Notes: generated by a model from the sequence alone, not told the origin. Shown: positions 24,211-34,805, counted from the stretch's first letter. The stretch: DNA of 64,000 bases from Anisus vortex (GCA_949126835.1 OX421495.1:4108011-4172010), one strand, 5' to 3'. Made by a program: numbers and translations.

Positions 24211-26046
24211 TTAAGTTAACCCAATGGATTCGTTGTAAAAACAAATAAGCTCCAGAAGATCTTTTACGTCTGCTTGCTCATCAATTAGGCGCTGACAAGA
24301 TTCTTGCAGAGATATGATGACTTTCGTAGACCTACCAAGTATCTGAGCTAGCCCTTCAGTATCCGCTTCCACAAGTTGCTAGATAAGACATTGAAAATAA
24401 AAATTATATTTATTATTTATTTATTTTGTCTATAAGATGTAATAATTTGGTAGTATCTTACATGCATTTCATCTTCATTCAATAATACAACACAAGCGAG
24501 GTCTACTTTGATTTTCTCAATGACTGAAGATAAATCACAGTCTTTACGGCCACATTCTAATACAGCGCCATCTGGGTGATCGTAACTCGTAATGGCTACA
24601 CAGGGAAAAAATAATGGAAAATTGAATTTTTTACTGTATCATGACTACACTGTTGGTTTCTGTGATCTAGCTACATGACTTTAGGTGACCAAGACTATCA
24701 TGGCTTTAGGTTGACCTCACCCAAGACTATTAAAACTGTTAGGGAAATATTTTTTTTTAATTTTTTTTTCTCCCAAGAGTCCAGAGGGAAGAGTTTACAA
24801 TGCTATCACTCGCATTTAATCAGGGGAAGTAATTGGGAAAGTAAAGGTGTTGAGGCGCTTTGCTGACCACACTATCCCCACATTAATGTAAAGGATTTAA
24901 AATATAAAAATAATCTACATATTGTAAAAGTAGATTGGATGGATAATTTAAACAAAACAATTTTGACTTTGACTTTAAAACATAAAAAATCGATAGAAAA
25001 TATATTAAACTACACCTACAAGAGTGTGGAGGCATCCATTCGCTTCGACCGGGTAGCAACATGAACACTGTGTTGTCTGGTAAGAAGGAGAAATATTCCT
25101 CATCAATTTCTGTTCCATCCTCTGCAAGAACGACTGTGACAGGAGGATCAATTTGGAGTTTTTCACAACCTTCGAACGTAAAAAAACAACAAATACCAAA
25201 CAACAACTACGGCCACATTCTAATACAGCGCCATCTGGGTGATCGTAACTCGTAATGGCTACACAGGGAAAAAATAATGGAAAATTGAATTTTTTACTGT
25301 ATCATGACTACACTGTTGGTTTCTGTGATCTAGCTACATGACTTTAGGTGACCAAGACTATCATGGCTTTAGGTTGACCTCACCCAAGACTATTAAAACT
25401 GTTAGGGAAATATTTTTTTTTAATTTTTTTTTCTCCCAAGAGTCCAGAGGGAAGAGTTTACAATGCTATCACTCGCATTTAATCAGGGGAAGTAATTGGG
25501 AAAGTAAAGGTGTTGAGGCGCTTTGCTGACCACACTATCCCCACATTAATGTAAAGGATTTAAAATATAAAAATAATCTACATATTGTAAAAGTAGATTG
25601 GATGGATAATTTAAACAAAACAATTTTGACTTTGACTTTAAAACATAAAAAATCGATAGAAAATATATTAAACTACACCTACAAGAGTGTGGAGGCATCC
25701 ATTCGCTTCGACCGGGTAGCAACATGAACACTGTGTTGTCTGGTAAGAAGGAGAAATATTCCTCATCAATTTCTGTTCCATCCTCTGCAAGAACGACTGT
25801 GACAGGAGGATCAATTTGGAGTTTTTCACAACCTTCGAACGTAAAAAAACAACAAATACCAAACAACAACAAACAAACAAAACAACAAGAATAAAATAAT
25901 TGATAGCTTTTAATTTACTTTATTTATTTATTTTTTATTTTTTTACCTTTGTTTTTAAGCTCTTGAAATGATGAGACAGTAAATCCTTTTGTGACAATTC
26001 TTTCTTTATCCCAGACTTTAAACGGTCTATACTTAGGTTCACACAT
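24211..26046 (-). CDS. ICAD/DFF45-like protein, left-arm copy (4 exons)
   Basis: Exact mirror of the gene at 29,136-30,971. Exons on the minus strand: 1, 26,046-25,947; 2, 25,832-25,683 (a second identical copy at 25,169-25,020); 3, 24,595-24,462; 4, 24,378-24,211. With one exon 2 the product is 183 residues: a CIDE-N domain (about residues 6-80) and the first part of the DFF-C region (about 95-180). Known family members bind and chaperone the caspase-activated DNase and block it until caspases cut the inhibitor. All splice sites are GT..AG and phases agree across every junction. The gene points away from its twin, and start codons are 3.1 kb apart. I see no disabling mutation. Whether it is a second real gene or an assembly mirror is open. 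Confidence 0.75.
24545..25207. repeat. 663-bp tandem duplication, unit 2 (left arm)
   Basis: Mirror of 29,975-30,637. It carries ICAD-like exon 2 (second copy) and the 5' part of exon 3. It reads identical to the neighbouring unit. Confidence 0.9.
25208..25870. repeat. 663-bp tandem duplication, unit 1 (left arm)
   Basis: Mirror of 29,312-29,974. It carries exon 2 (first copy) and a 51-bp truncated exon 3 (25,208-25,258) that ends at the duplication junction. Confidence 0.9.
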
Positions 26047-26254
26047 TTTTAAAAAATGTGATAATCCTTTAAAAATAAATATAAAAATAGTCAAACTTGG
26101 TTACCTACCCTTGCCAATAATATTGGCAATATAATATTTGTTGACTACGCCTAGTTTTCTTTTTAGCGTTCCCTCTTTCTAACTCCCACTCTATCAAATC
26201 TTATAGAACTACAAACTCTTATCTTCAACTCCCTTGTCAGCTGTTACATTCGCA

Positions 26255-26810
26255 TTATTTAAAAGAAATATTTCCTTCCACGAAGGAAATAGAGACCGGC
26301 TTGTAATTTTTTTTCTCCCTCTTCGAAAAAAAAAGTCTCCCTCTTGAAAAGAAATATTTCCTTCCACGAAGGAAATAGAGACCGGCTTGTAATTTTTTTT
26401 CTCCCTCTTCGAAAAAAAAAAAGTCTCCCTCTCGAAAAAATTTCTTCCCTGGCATCCTTCTTTCTCCAATCATCTTGTAATTTTTTTCTCCCTCTTCGAA
26501 AAAAAAAGTCTCCCTCTCGAAAAAATTTCTTCCCTGGCATCCTTCTTTCTCCAATCATCTTGTAATTTTTTTCTCCCTCTTCGAAAAAAAAGTCTCCCTC
26601 TTCGAAAAAAAAGTCTCCCTCTCGAAAAAATTTCTTCCCTGGCATCCTTCTTTCTCCAATCATCTTGTAATTTTTTTCTCCCTCTTCGAAAAAAAAGTCT
26701 CCCTCTCGAAAAAATTTCTTCCCTGGCACCCTTCTTTCTCCAATCATCTTGTAATTTTTTTCTCTCTCTCTTCGAAAAAATGGTCTTCCCTGCCATGTCT
26801 TTATAACAGG
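26255..26810. repeat. ~84-bp minisatellite upstream of left ICAD-like gene
   Basis: Units contain 'ctccctctcgaaaaaatttc', 'ttccctggcatccttctttc' and 'tccaatcatcttgtaatttt'. Shorter partial units and a 'ccttccacgaaggaaatag' variant lie at the gene-proximal end. Three minus frames are open (up to 188 codons), an effect of the repeat's composition. Confidence 0.9.
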
Positions 26811-26964
26811 CAAATCGTTTAGCATATCTACACTCCTAACTCTAAAACGGTGTGTACATTACACGTCACCAAGGTTTTTGCAAGTAACGTTCTTTAGAGA
26901 TATCAAAGGCCAAGTTGTAAACCTAAAGTTATCCCGACTGACCCTCATGTGAATTGGGGAAAAG

Positions 26965-28217
26965 TAAGGCATAAAAAAAAAATAATTAGTTTTATCTAGT
27001 TTGGGGTTGATAGTATTGTAAAGAGCTTTGTAAATCGCTAAAATTAGTTTGAAGGAATTGTGATAGCTAGTTTGGTAATATTCTGTAAACTTTATAACAG
27101 TGAAAGTTAGGGAGAGATATGGGAGGGTTTTCTTCAAACTGACACCTGGGTCAGTTGGAGAAAAGGGAGAAGCTGAAAGTAATTAGTTTGATCTTGTGTG
27201 GAGGTGATAGTGATGAGTTACAAGTATAGGGAGGTAATGAAAAGTCTGTGAAAAGTGATTAGAAAGCATACTTTTAAGTCGTAGGAGGTATTTGGCATGG
27301 GTAATGCCACATCCCTAGTATTAGAATTTTGAAAGGTGTTATTGAAAGGTGTGTGTTTTTTAAAAAGCTTTTGTTGTGGTATGAGTCAAGCAAGATTGTC
27401 TAATGTTATACTAGTGTTGGGATAGGGTTATACATAAAGTTGGAGTGTCAGATATATTTCATGACATGACTAGGGGCATACAAATGTTAAGTTATACTTA
27501 TTTGATGAAGATATGCTATGTGTTTTTGTAAATTTAGTGTTTTGGACAGGGCTATCTATAAAGGTTTTCTAAAGGTTTGAGCCAAGCAACATTGCCTAAG
27601 TGGGAAGGTATACTTAAGTGTTGTCGATATGTGTTTTGTAAAGATAGTGTTTTGAACAGGGCTATTTATAAATGTAGACTATCAGAATAAAAGTATTCTA
27701 ATGGTTTGAGTCAAGCAAGATTGCCCTAGTGGGAAGGTGTTGTAGCTATGTGTTTTGTAAAGTTGGTGTTTTGAACAGGGCTATATCAGAAATCTTTCGT
27801 GACACGAGACAAGCAAGATTACCTAAGTGGTAAGATATACTTGGGTGTTGTAGATATGTGTTTTGGGTTGTGTTTTGGCTATGTTCGCTAATAGTAAAAA
27901 ATCTTTCGTGGTATGACTGTAGTCATACGGGGCTGTTTAACCTATTACTAGAGTTGAAAGTCTTAGTGAACTTAGGAAAATGAAATGTAGAGCTATCTTA
28001 AAACAACTATACCTACTTGATATGTATTTTGATTTGAGAAGTCCTGAGACGGTAGTAAGAGTGCTAAGGCTTTTATAGGGTATTGAGTGGTCATATGTGT
28101 TCCAAAGGTTTTGACCACTACTATTAAATGTCGGTTTGGTAATTAAAGTTTTCCATAGCTAGTTTAGTAATATTTGGTAAACTTTACATAGTGATAGATA
28201 GGGAAAGAGAGCAGGGG
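26965..28217. other. Palindrome spacer (1,253 bp)
   Basis: Unique, non-mirrored centre. It holds a degenerate ~110-120-bp tandem repeat (about 27,370-27,900) with 'gtttgagtcaagcaagatt', 'gtgttttgtaaagatagtg' and 'ttttgaacagggctat'. Block 27,062-27,165 ('agctagtttggtaatatt', 'gtaaacttta') has a direct, diverged homologue at 28,153-28,250 that spans the start of the right arm. No ORF of note. Confidence 0.8.
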
Positions 28218-28371
28218 CTTTTCCCCAATTCACATGAGGGTCAGTCGGGATAACTTTAGGTTTACAACTTGGCCTTTGATATCTCTAAAGAACGTTACTT
28301 GCAAAAACCTTGGTGACGTGTAATGTACACACCGTTTTAGAGTTAGGAGTGTAGATATGCTAAACGATTTG

Positions 28372-28927
28372 CCTGTTATAAAGACATGGCAGGGAAGACC
28401 ATTTTTTCGAAGAGAGAGAGAAAAAAATTACAAGATGATTGGAGAAAGAAGGGTGCCAGGGAAGAAATTTTTTCGAGAGGGAGACTTTTTTTTCGAAGAG
28501 GGAGAAAAAAATTACAAGATGATTGGAGAAAGAAGGATGCCAGGGAAGAAATTTTTTCGAGAGGGAGACTTTTTTTTCGAAGAGGGAGACTTTTTTTTCG
28601 AAGAGGGAGAAAAAAATTACAAGATGATTGGAGAAAGAAGGATGCCAGGGAAGAAATTTTTTCGAGAGGGAGACTTTTTTTTTCGAAGAGGGAGAAAAAA
28701 ATTACAAGATGATTGGAGAAAGAAGGATGCCAGGGAAGAAATTTTTTCGAGAGGGAGACTTTTTTTTTTTCGAAGAGGGAGAAAAAAAATTACAAGCCGG
28801 TCTCTATTTCCTTCGTGGAAGGAAATATTTCTTTTCAAGAGGGAGACTTTTTTTTTCGAAGAGGGAGAAAAAAAATTACAAGCCGGTCTCTATTTCCTTC
28901 GTGGAAGGAAATATTTCTTTTAAATAA
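28372..28927. repeat. ~84-bp minisatellite upstream of right ICAD-like gene
   Basis: Mirror of 26,255-26,810, ending about 210 bp before the start codon at 29,136. Read on plus, the open frame repeats a 28-residue unit (MIGERRMPGKKFF then REGD). It is purine-rich on this strand. Confidence 0.9.
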
Positions 28928-29135
28928 TGCGAATGTAACAGCTGACAAGGGAGTTGAAGATAAGAGTTTGTAGTTCTATAAGATTTGATAGAGTGGGAGT
29001 TAGAAAGAGGGAACGCTAAAAAGAAAACTAGGCGTAGTCAACAAATATTATATTGCCAATATTATTGGCAAGGGTAGGTAACCAAGTTTGACTATTTTTA
29101 TATTTATTTTTAAAGGATTATCACATTTTTTAAAA

Positions 29136-30971
29136 ATGTGTGAACCTAAGTATAGACCGTTTAAAGTCTGGGATAAAGAAAGAATTGTCACAAAAGGATT
29201 TACTGTCTCATCATTTCAAGAGCTTAAAAACAAAGGTAAAAAAATAAAAAATAAATAAATAAAGTAAATTAAAAGCTATCAATTATTTTATTCTTGTTGT
29301 TTTGTTTGTTTGTTGTTGTTTGGTATTTGTTGTTTTTTTACGTTCGAAGGTTGTGAAAAACTCCAAATTGATCCTCCTGTCACAGTCGTTCTTGCAGAGG
29401 ATGGAACAGAAATTGATGAGGAATATTTCTCCTTCTTACCAGACAACACAGTGTTCATGTTGCTACCCGGTCGAAGCGAATGGATGCCTCCACACTCTTG
29501 TAGGTGTAGTTTAATATATTTTCTATCGATTTTTTATGTTTTAAAGTCAAAGTCAAAATTGTTTTGTTTAAATTATCCATCCAATCTACTTTTACAATAT
29601 GTAGATTATTTTTATATTTTAAATCCTTTACATTAATGTGGGGATAGTGTGGTCAGCAAAGCGCCTCAACACCTTTACTTTCCCAATTACTTCCCCTGAT
29701 TAAATGCGAGTGATAGCATTGTAAACTCTTCCCTCTGGACTCTTGGGAGAAAAAAAAATTAAAAAAAAATATTTCCCTAACAGTTTTAATAGTCTTGGGT
29801 GAGGTCAACCTAAAGCCATGATAGTCTTGGTCACCTAAAGTCATGTAGCTAGATCACAGAAACCAACAGTGTAGTCATGATACAGTAAAAAATTCAATTT
29901 TCCATTATTTTTTCCCTGTGTAGCCATTACGAGTTACGATCACCCAGATGGCGCTGTATTAGAATGTGGCCGTAGTTGTTGTTTGGTATTTGTTGTTTTT
30001 TTACGTTCGAAGGTTGTGAAAAACTCCAAATTGATCCTCCTGTCACAGTCGTTCTTGCAGAGGATGGAACAGAAATTGATGAGGAATATTTCTCCTTCTT
30101 ACCAGACAACACAGTGTTCATGTTGCTACCCGGTCGAAGCGAATGGATGCCTCCACACTCTTGTAGGTGTAGTTTAATATATTTTCTATCGATTTTTTAT
30201 GTTTTAAAGTCAAAGTCAAAATTGTTTTGTTTAAATTATCCATCCAATCTACTTTTACAATATGTAGATTATTTTTATATTTTAAATCCTTTACATTAAT
30301 GTGGGGATAGTGTGGTCAGCAAAGCGCCTCAACACCTTTACTTTCCCAATTACTTCCCCTGATTAAATGCGAGTGATAGCATTGTAAACTCTTCCCTCTG
30401 GACTCTTGGGAGAAAAAAAAATTAAAAAAAAATATTTCCCTAACAGTTTTAATAGTCTTGGGTGAGGTCAACCTAAAGCCATGATAGTCTTGGTCACCTA
30501 AAGTCATGTAGCTAGATCACAGAAACCAACAGTGTAGTCATGATACAGTAAAAAATTCAATTTTCCATTATTTTTTCCCTGTGTAGCCATTACGAGTTAC
30601 GATCACCCAGATGGCGCTGTATTAGAATGTGGCCGTAAAGACTGTGATTTATCTTCAGTCATTGAGAAAATCAAAGTAGACCTCGCTTGTGTTGTATTAT
30701 TGAATGAAGATGAAATGCATGTAAGATACTACCAAATTATTACATCTTATAGACAAAATAAATAAATAATAAATATAATTTTTATTTTCAATGTCTTATC
30801 TAGCAACTTGTGGAAGCGGATACTGAAGGGCTAGCTCAGATACTTGGTAGGTCTACGAAAGTCATCATATCTCTGCAAGAATCTTGTCAGCGCCTAATTG
30901 ATGAGCAAGCAGACGTAAAAGATCTTCTGGAGCTTATTTGTTTTTACAACGAATCCATTGGGTTAACTTAA
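29136..30971 (+). CDS. ICAD/DFF45-like protein, right-arm copy (4 exons)
   Basis: Exons: 1, 29,136-29,235; 2, 29,350-29,499 (identical second copy 30,013-30,162); 3, 30,587-30,720; 4, 30,804-30,971. Using one exon 2, the coding length is 552 nt, giving 183 residues. Exon 1 opens the CIDE-N fold ('RPFKVWDKERIVTKG', 'SSFQELKNKG'). Exon 2 holds its acidic half ('VTVVLAEDGTEIDEEYF', 'LPDNTVFMLL'). Exons 3-4 match the DFF45-specific segment ('DLACVVLLNEDEMHQLVEAD', 'LAQILG', 'LQESCQRLIDE'), which separates it from the nuclease DFF40 and from CIDE proteins. All introns are GT..AG and phases fit. The start has an in-frame stop upstream at 29,079. Human DFF45 is 331 residues, so this product lacks the C-terminal third and resembles a short inhibitor form. 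Function inferred from family: inhibitor/chaperone of caspase-activated DNase. Confidence 0.8.
29312..29974. repeat. 663-bp tandem duplication, unit 1 (right arm)
   Basis: Runs from intron 1 through exon 2, intron 2 and the first 51 bp of exon 3 (29,924-29,974). The junction reads 'gtggccgta|gttgttg'. The two units look identical. Confidence 0.9.
29975..30637. repeat. 663-bp tandem duplication, unit 2 (right arm)
   Basis: Second unit, with exon 2 copy B (30,013-30,162) and the start of the complete exon 3. Homology stops at 30,637, inside exon 3. Confidence 0.9.
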
Positions 30972-31052
30972 TATTTCAAAATAACTTTAAAATTACAACT
31001 ATTTTATACATACTAGGGCAATGAAAACATTGGACTTAGATGTACTAGATGA

Positions 31053-31058
31053 AATAAA
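31053..31058 (+). promoter_or_regulatory. Candidate poly(A) signal of right ICAD-like gene
   Basis: AATAAA 82 bp after the stop codon. It is the first canonical signal downstream. Confidence 0.4.
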
Positions 31059-31188
31059 GACAAAGGAAACAAACATTTCTTTTTCCCCACTTTTATTCTT
31101 TAATGAATTGAATGCAATAAATAAATGACACCCATGTTTTCATACTAACGTTACACGTTTACAATAATAACAAACAAAACATGACTTA

Positions 31189-31360
31189 GTAAAGTACCCT
31201 TCGGACCAACCTGATCATAGGGCTAGTGAAGCAGCGTTCACCAGTTTCTGTGGCCACGGCATAAAAGGGGATGTGTGGTCAGCACAATGCCCAGCCGACT
31301 TTACTTTACCCCAACTAATGTCAGGTACCTATCAGAGCTGGGCAGACTCAGGGACACCTC
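31189..31360 (-). mobile_element. tRNA-derived SINE body, copy 4 (mirror of copy 3)
   Basis: Mirror of 23,822-23,993. The tRNA-like head is missing here too. Confidence 0.8.
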
Positions 31361-32296
31361 TGTGACGAAAAGAAAGATGGAAGCTAGTTTAATATACTCT
31401 TTTATATTTAACTGTGTATATGGTGATTTTTTGTTTAACAAAGACTGTCTTGTTACTATTGTGAACCTGTTACTCACCCAGTTATTATGACTATTCATAA
31501 AGCTCGACAGATGTGTATCAATATATGTTGAAGATTCTAGAAGCGTATCTACTATCTGGTATTTCTTTAGTTGAAAACAACGAGCTGCAAATCACCCTGA
31601 AAATCCATTAACTTAAGACAAGATTAATATAACTTTTACAAAAATTAAAACAACTAATTACACGATTGCTACCCTTGATTTTAATCTATTCAATATTTCT
31701 GGCTCCCTTAATTGTGCTAAAGAAAATAATTACTTGATTAAATACAGTATATAAAAGTTTATACATCTAGTGCAATCGTAAAGAAAATAACATGCGAACT
31801 CTTAAAGTTAAAATTAAAAATTACTCAAGATTTACATGTCTTATAATATCAAAAAGAGAAAACAAAATTGCATTAGTGTATAATAATTCTATAAAAGAAT
31901 ATCACCCTTCACTATTATGTGAAAATTTAGAGCTCGTAATATATATACTAATAGCTGAAACATTTTAAGTTTAGAATAAAAATGCTTAACCCTGTCTTAC
32001 TACAACAAAAAGAAAAAAAAAATACAATGGTAATAATGACAAAAAATAATAATTACACGATTACTCCCCTTGGATACATCCCTTCCGCCATATTGGATAC
32101 CACGTGTTCCTAAAAGAACCATGGGACTATGACTATGTCTTCTGTATAACAGAAAGTTAAAAAGGATGCCATCAGAGACACGTTGAATATTTTAGTTTAG
32201 ACTGATGCATGTGTTAACTATTAAAATTTTAAAATTGCCTGAATACTTTTACGAAAACATTAAAAAAAAAAATTACAAAAAAAAAATAAAACGAGC

Positions 32297-32430
32297 TGCA
32301 AGGTTCATATGGAATGGGTTGCCTGAACAAACCAGTAACATAATTTAAAACATTAATAAAAAAATGCAACTAGACTGGCCTTGGACCACGGATGAACGTA
32401 GGAAGCAATAAGTTTCTTTATAGAAGGAGC
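32297..32430 (+). mobile_element. LINE 3'-end fragment (mirror)
   Basis: Mirror of 22,752-22,885: 'tggaatgggttgcctgaac', 'gaccacggatgaacgtagg'. Confidence 0.65.
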
Positions 32431-32541
32431 GTTTGCAGAGAAACAGCTGTGACAATGTAAATATGGTCTGACGGGCCTGTGTGCGTATTTGTATGCCAGT
32501 ATGAGTAATGTGAGTGTCTGTATGTATGTGTGTGTGTGAGA

Positions 32542-32892
32542 GATAAAAATACTGTGTGTTTGTGTGTGTGTATGTGTGTTTGTAAATGTGATTGTCTGTA
32601 TGTGTGTGTTTGCGTTTGTTAATGTGATTGTCTGTATGTATGTGTGTGTGCGTTTGTAAATGTGATTGTCTGTATGTGTGTGTGTGTGTGCGTTTGTAAA
32701 TGTGATTGTCTGTATGTATGTGTGTGTGTGTGTGCGTTTGTAAATGTGATTGTCTGTATGTATGTGCGTGTGTGCGTTTGTAAATGTGATTGTCTGTATG
32801 TATGTGTGTGCGTTTGTAAATGTGATTGTCTGTATGTGTGTGTGTGTGTGCGTTTGTAAATGTGATTGTCTGTATGTATGTGTGTGTGTAGG
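32542..32892. repeat. GT-rich minisatellite (mirror)
   Basis: Mirror of 22,290-22,640. Unit 'tttgtaaatgtgattgtctg' plus 'tatg(tg)n cg'. Confidence 0.9.
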
Positions 32893-33192
32893 GAAAACGT
32901 GAAAATAGTAAGTGAAATGTTGGCATTATCGATTGGGTGGGAGGATTGAATTAAACAGCTGTCTGAATGGAAGAAAAGAAAATGATAGTACAAAAAAGGT
33001 TAATAACTACACTGCATAGATAAACCAGTACAATAGTTTATTGATTGGGTTGGGATGTTTGAAATAAACAGATGTCTGTATGGAAATGTGTGTGTGTGTG
33101 TGTTTGTGTGTGTGTGATACAAATATTGTGTGTGTGTGTATGTGTGTGTGTATGTGTGTGTGAAGAGTGACAAAATGTGAATATTCTACTAT
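32889..33192 (-). repeat. ~320-bp direct duplication, copy 2 (mirror)
   Basis: Mirror of 21,990-22,293. Confidence 0.8.
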
Positions 33193-33406
33193 ATAAACAC
33201 ATGTGACATTATACATTCAAATTATTATTGATCCAGTGGTTAGGCTGTAGGTATGAATGAAATGTGAATACACTGGTTCTAAAATATTTTAATGGTACCC
33301 TTTATTAAGAACTATAAAAGAATACTAAAGCGCTTAAAATAATTATAGCGGGCGTGCTGTTTGTTTACTTTGTCTAGTGGTGACAAAATGGCAGCAATAC
33401 TACTAT

Positions 33407-33755
33407 AGCCTTTGGGAAAATGTGAAAATAGTAAGTGAAATGTTGGCATTATCGATTGGGTGGGAGGATTGAATTAAACAGATGTCTGAGTGGAAGAAAA
33501 GAAAATGATAGTACAAAAAGGTTAATAACCTACACTGCATAGATATGTCTGAATGGCGGAAAAGAAAATGATAGTACAAAAAGGTTAATAACCTACAGTG
33601 CATAGATAAAGCAGTACAATAGTTTATTGATTGGGTTGGGATGTTTGAAATAAACAGATGTCTGTATAGGGGAAAAGAAATGCGTGTGTGTGTGTGATAC
33701 GTGTGTGTGTGTGTGTGTGTGTGTGAAGAGTGACAAAATGTGAATATTCTACTAT
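33407..33755 (-). repeat. ~320-bp direct duplication, copy 1 (mirror)
   Basis: Mirror of 21,427-21,775, including the extra 66-bp internal repeat. Confidence 0.8.
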
Positions 33756-34440
33756 TGATCTCAAGGGTCAATGACCGTAACAGCGGTGGACATAGGTGAA
33801 TAACCTATGCGTGAATAACCTATGCGATTGAAATAACATATTGATTAAAGATGGGACGAAGTAAATTATAGATTGAAGATGTGGACTTTGCATATACTGA
33901 ATTGATATGTTTGTGTCTCGATTAATATTGTTTTTTATAAATTATTATATATATATATATATATATACACACATAAGTAATAAAGAGAACTCAATTACAA
34001 AGTGGAAAAAAAAACTATTTAAAAATGTAATGAACACATTAATACATGAACACCTATAGCTAACGGGGGTGGGAGGGAAGTAAAGATATATAACGTGAGT
34101 CATCTCAACTATACAGGGGGGTGGGGAGGCAGGGCCTTTTTTCAATTATACATTTCAGGGGGTAGGGGAGGCAGGGTCTTTTTCAATTATACATTTCAGG
34201 GGGTAGGGGGAGAACAATACAACGTGTCGTGAACGGAAGGTCATGAAATGTTAGTGTACTACATGTCGAGAGGATTATTGGGTGTAGGGGGCGGTGGAGC
34301 GGTGGAGGGGCGGTGGTGGTGGTGGCAGGTGGTGATGGTGGTGGTGGTGAGAGGTGGAGGTGAGAGGTGGAGGTGAGAGGTGGAGGTGAGAGGTGGAGGT
34401 GAGAGGTGGGATGATAATCAAAGGTGACCTAATATACTAC

Positions 34441-34447
34441 TAGCCTG
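34441..34447. repeat. Right 7-bp direct repeat TAGCCTG flanking the palindrome
   Basis: Same orientation and sequence as 20,734-20,740. Joining the flanks through one copy would give a simple empty site, 'tcatagcctggcaccg'. Confidence 0.6.
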
Positions 34448-34613
34448 GCACCGCCTTATTGCACGCTACATAGATCTAGTCCTCCTACACTAGACGATAG
34501 ATAAAAACTAAACACCATTACAGATGGTCAATTGTTTTCAGACGCCTTGCCTAGACTAGTTATCAAATATGGCAGGCACCCTGATAAGATATTCCACACA
34601 GGGGTGTTTATCT

Positions 34614-34805
34614 TACCTTATCTTATACAATACAGACGCTCCTTCTATGAAAAGATTATTGCGTCCTATAAATACGCTCAGCCATGGTCTTAGTCTAGTC
34701 CTGCATTTTTATTAATGTTTTATGTCATGTTAAGTTACTGGTCTTCCTGGTTTGTTCAGGCAACCCATTCCATGTCCGGATGCCACTCGGGAAGAAAGAG
34801 TACTT
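34614..34805 (-). mobile_element. LINE 3'-end fragment (tail family)
   Basis: Minus-strand copy with 'tctttcttcccgagtggcat', 'gaatgggttgcctgaacaaa', 'aggactagactaagacc' and 'gcaataatcttttcatagaa'. It is better preserved than most copies and lies ~170 bp outside the palindrome. Confidence 0.75.

Larger units (their letters stand above)
20741..26964 (+). repeat. Left arm of 13.7-kb palindrome (6,224 bp)
   Basis: Every position x pairs with 55182-x in the right arm, with no net indel over 6.2 kb. The outer edge is 'agtagtatattaggtcacc' and the inner edge 'aattggggaaaag'. By eye I found one substitution (21,047 A against 34,135, which is G on the same strand). The arm holds a hexamer-like 'ccacctctcacct' tract, a (TA)n run at 21,215-21,235, CA-rich minisatellites, SINE and LINE fragments and one ICAD-like gene on the minus strand. 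Confidence 0.95.
28218..34441 (-). repeat. Right arm of 13.7-kb palindrome (6,224 bp)
   Basis: Reverse complement of 20,741-26,964. All internal features are mirrored, including the 663-bp duplication and every microsatellite length I compared, which implies a very young event or ongoing gene conversion (or an assembly mirror). Confidence 0.95.

Noticed and set aside
24883..25206. Single-exon 107-codon protein containing the CIDE-N half (and its copies)
   Set aside because: This is exon 2 with intron read-through on both sides. Splice sites and phase show it belongs to the four-exon gene.
28357..28923. 188-codon repeat protein upstream of the ICAD-like gene (and its mirror)
   Set aside because: Other frames over the same minisatellite are also open, and there is no domain or clear start context.
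20741..34441. Palindrome as terminal inverted repeats of a Maverick/Polinton or other large virus-like transposon
   Set aside because: No polymerase B, integrase, packaging ATPase or capsid frames are present. The contents are host-like gene exons and ordinary repeats, and the flanking repeat is 7 bp instead of 6.
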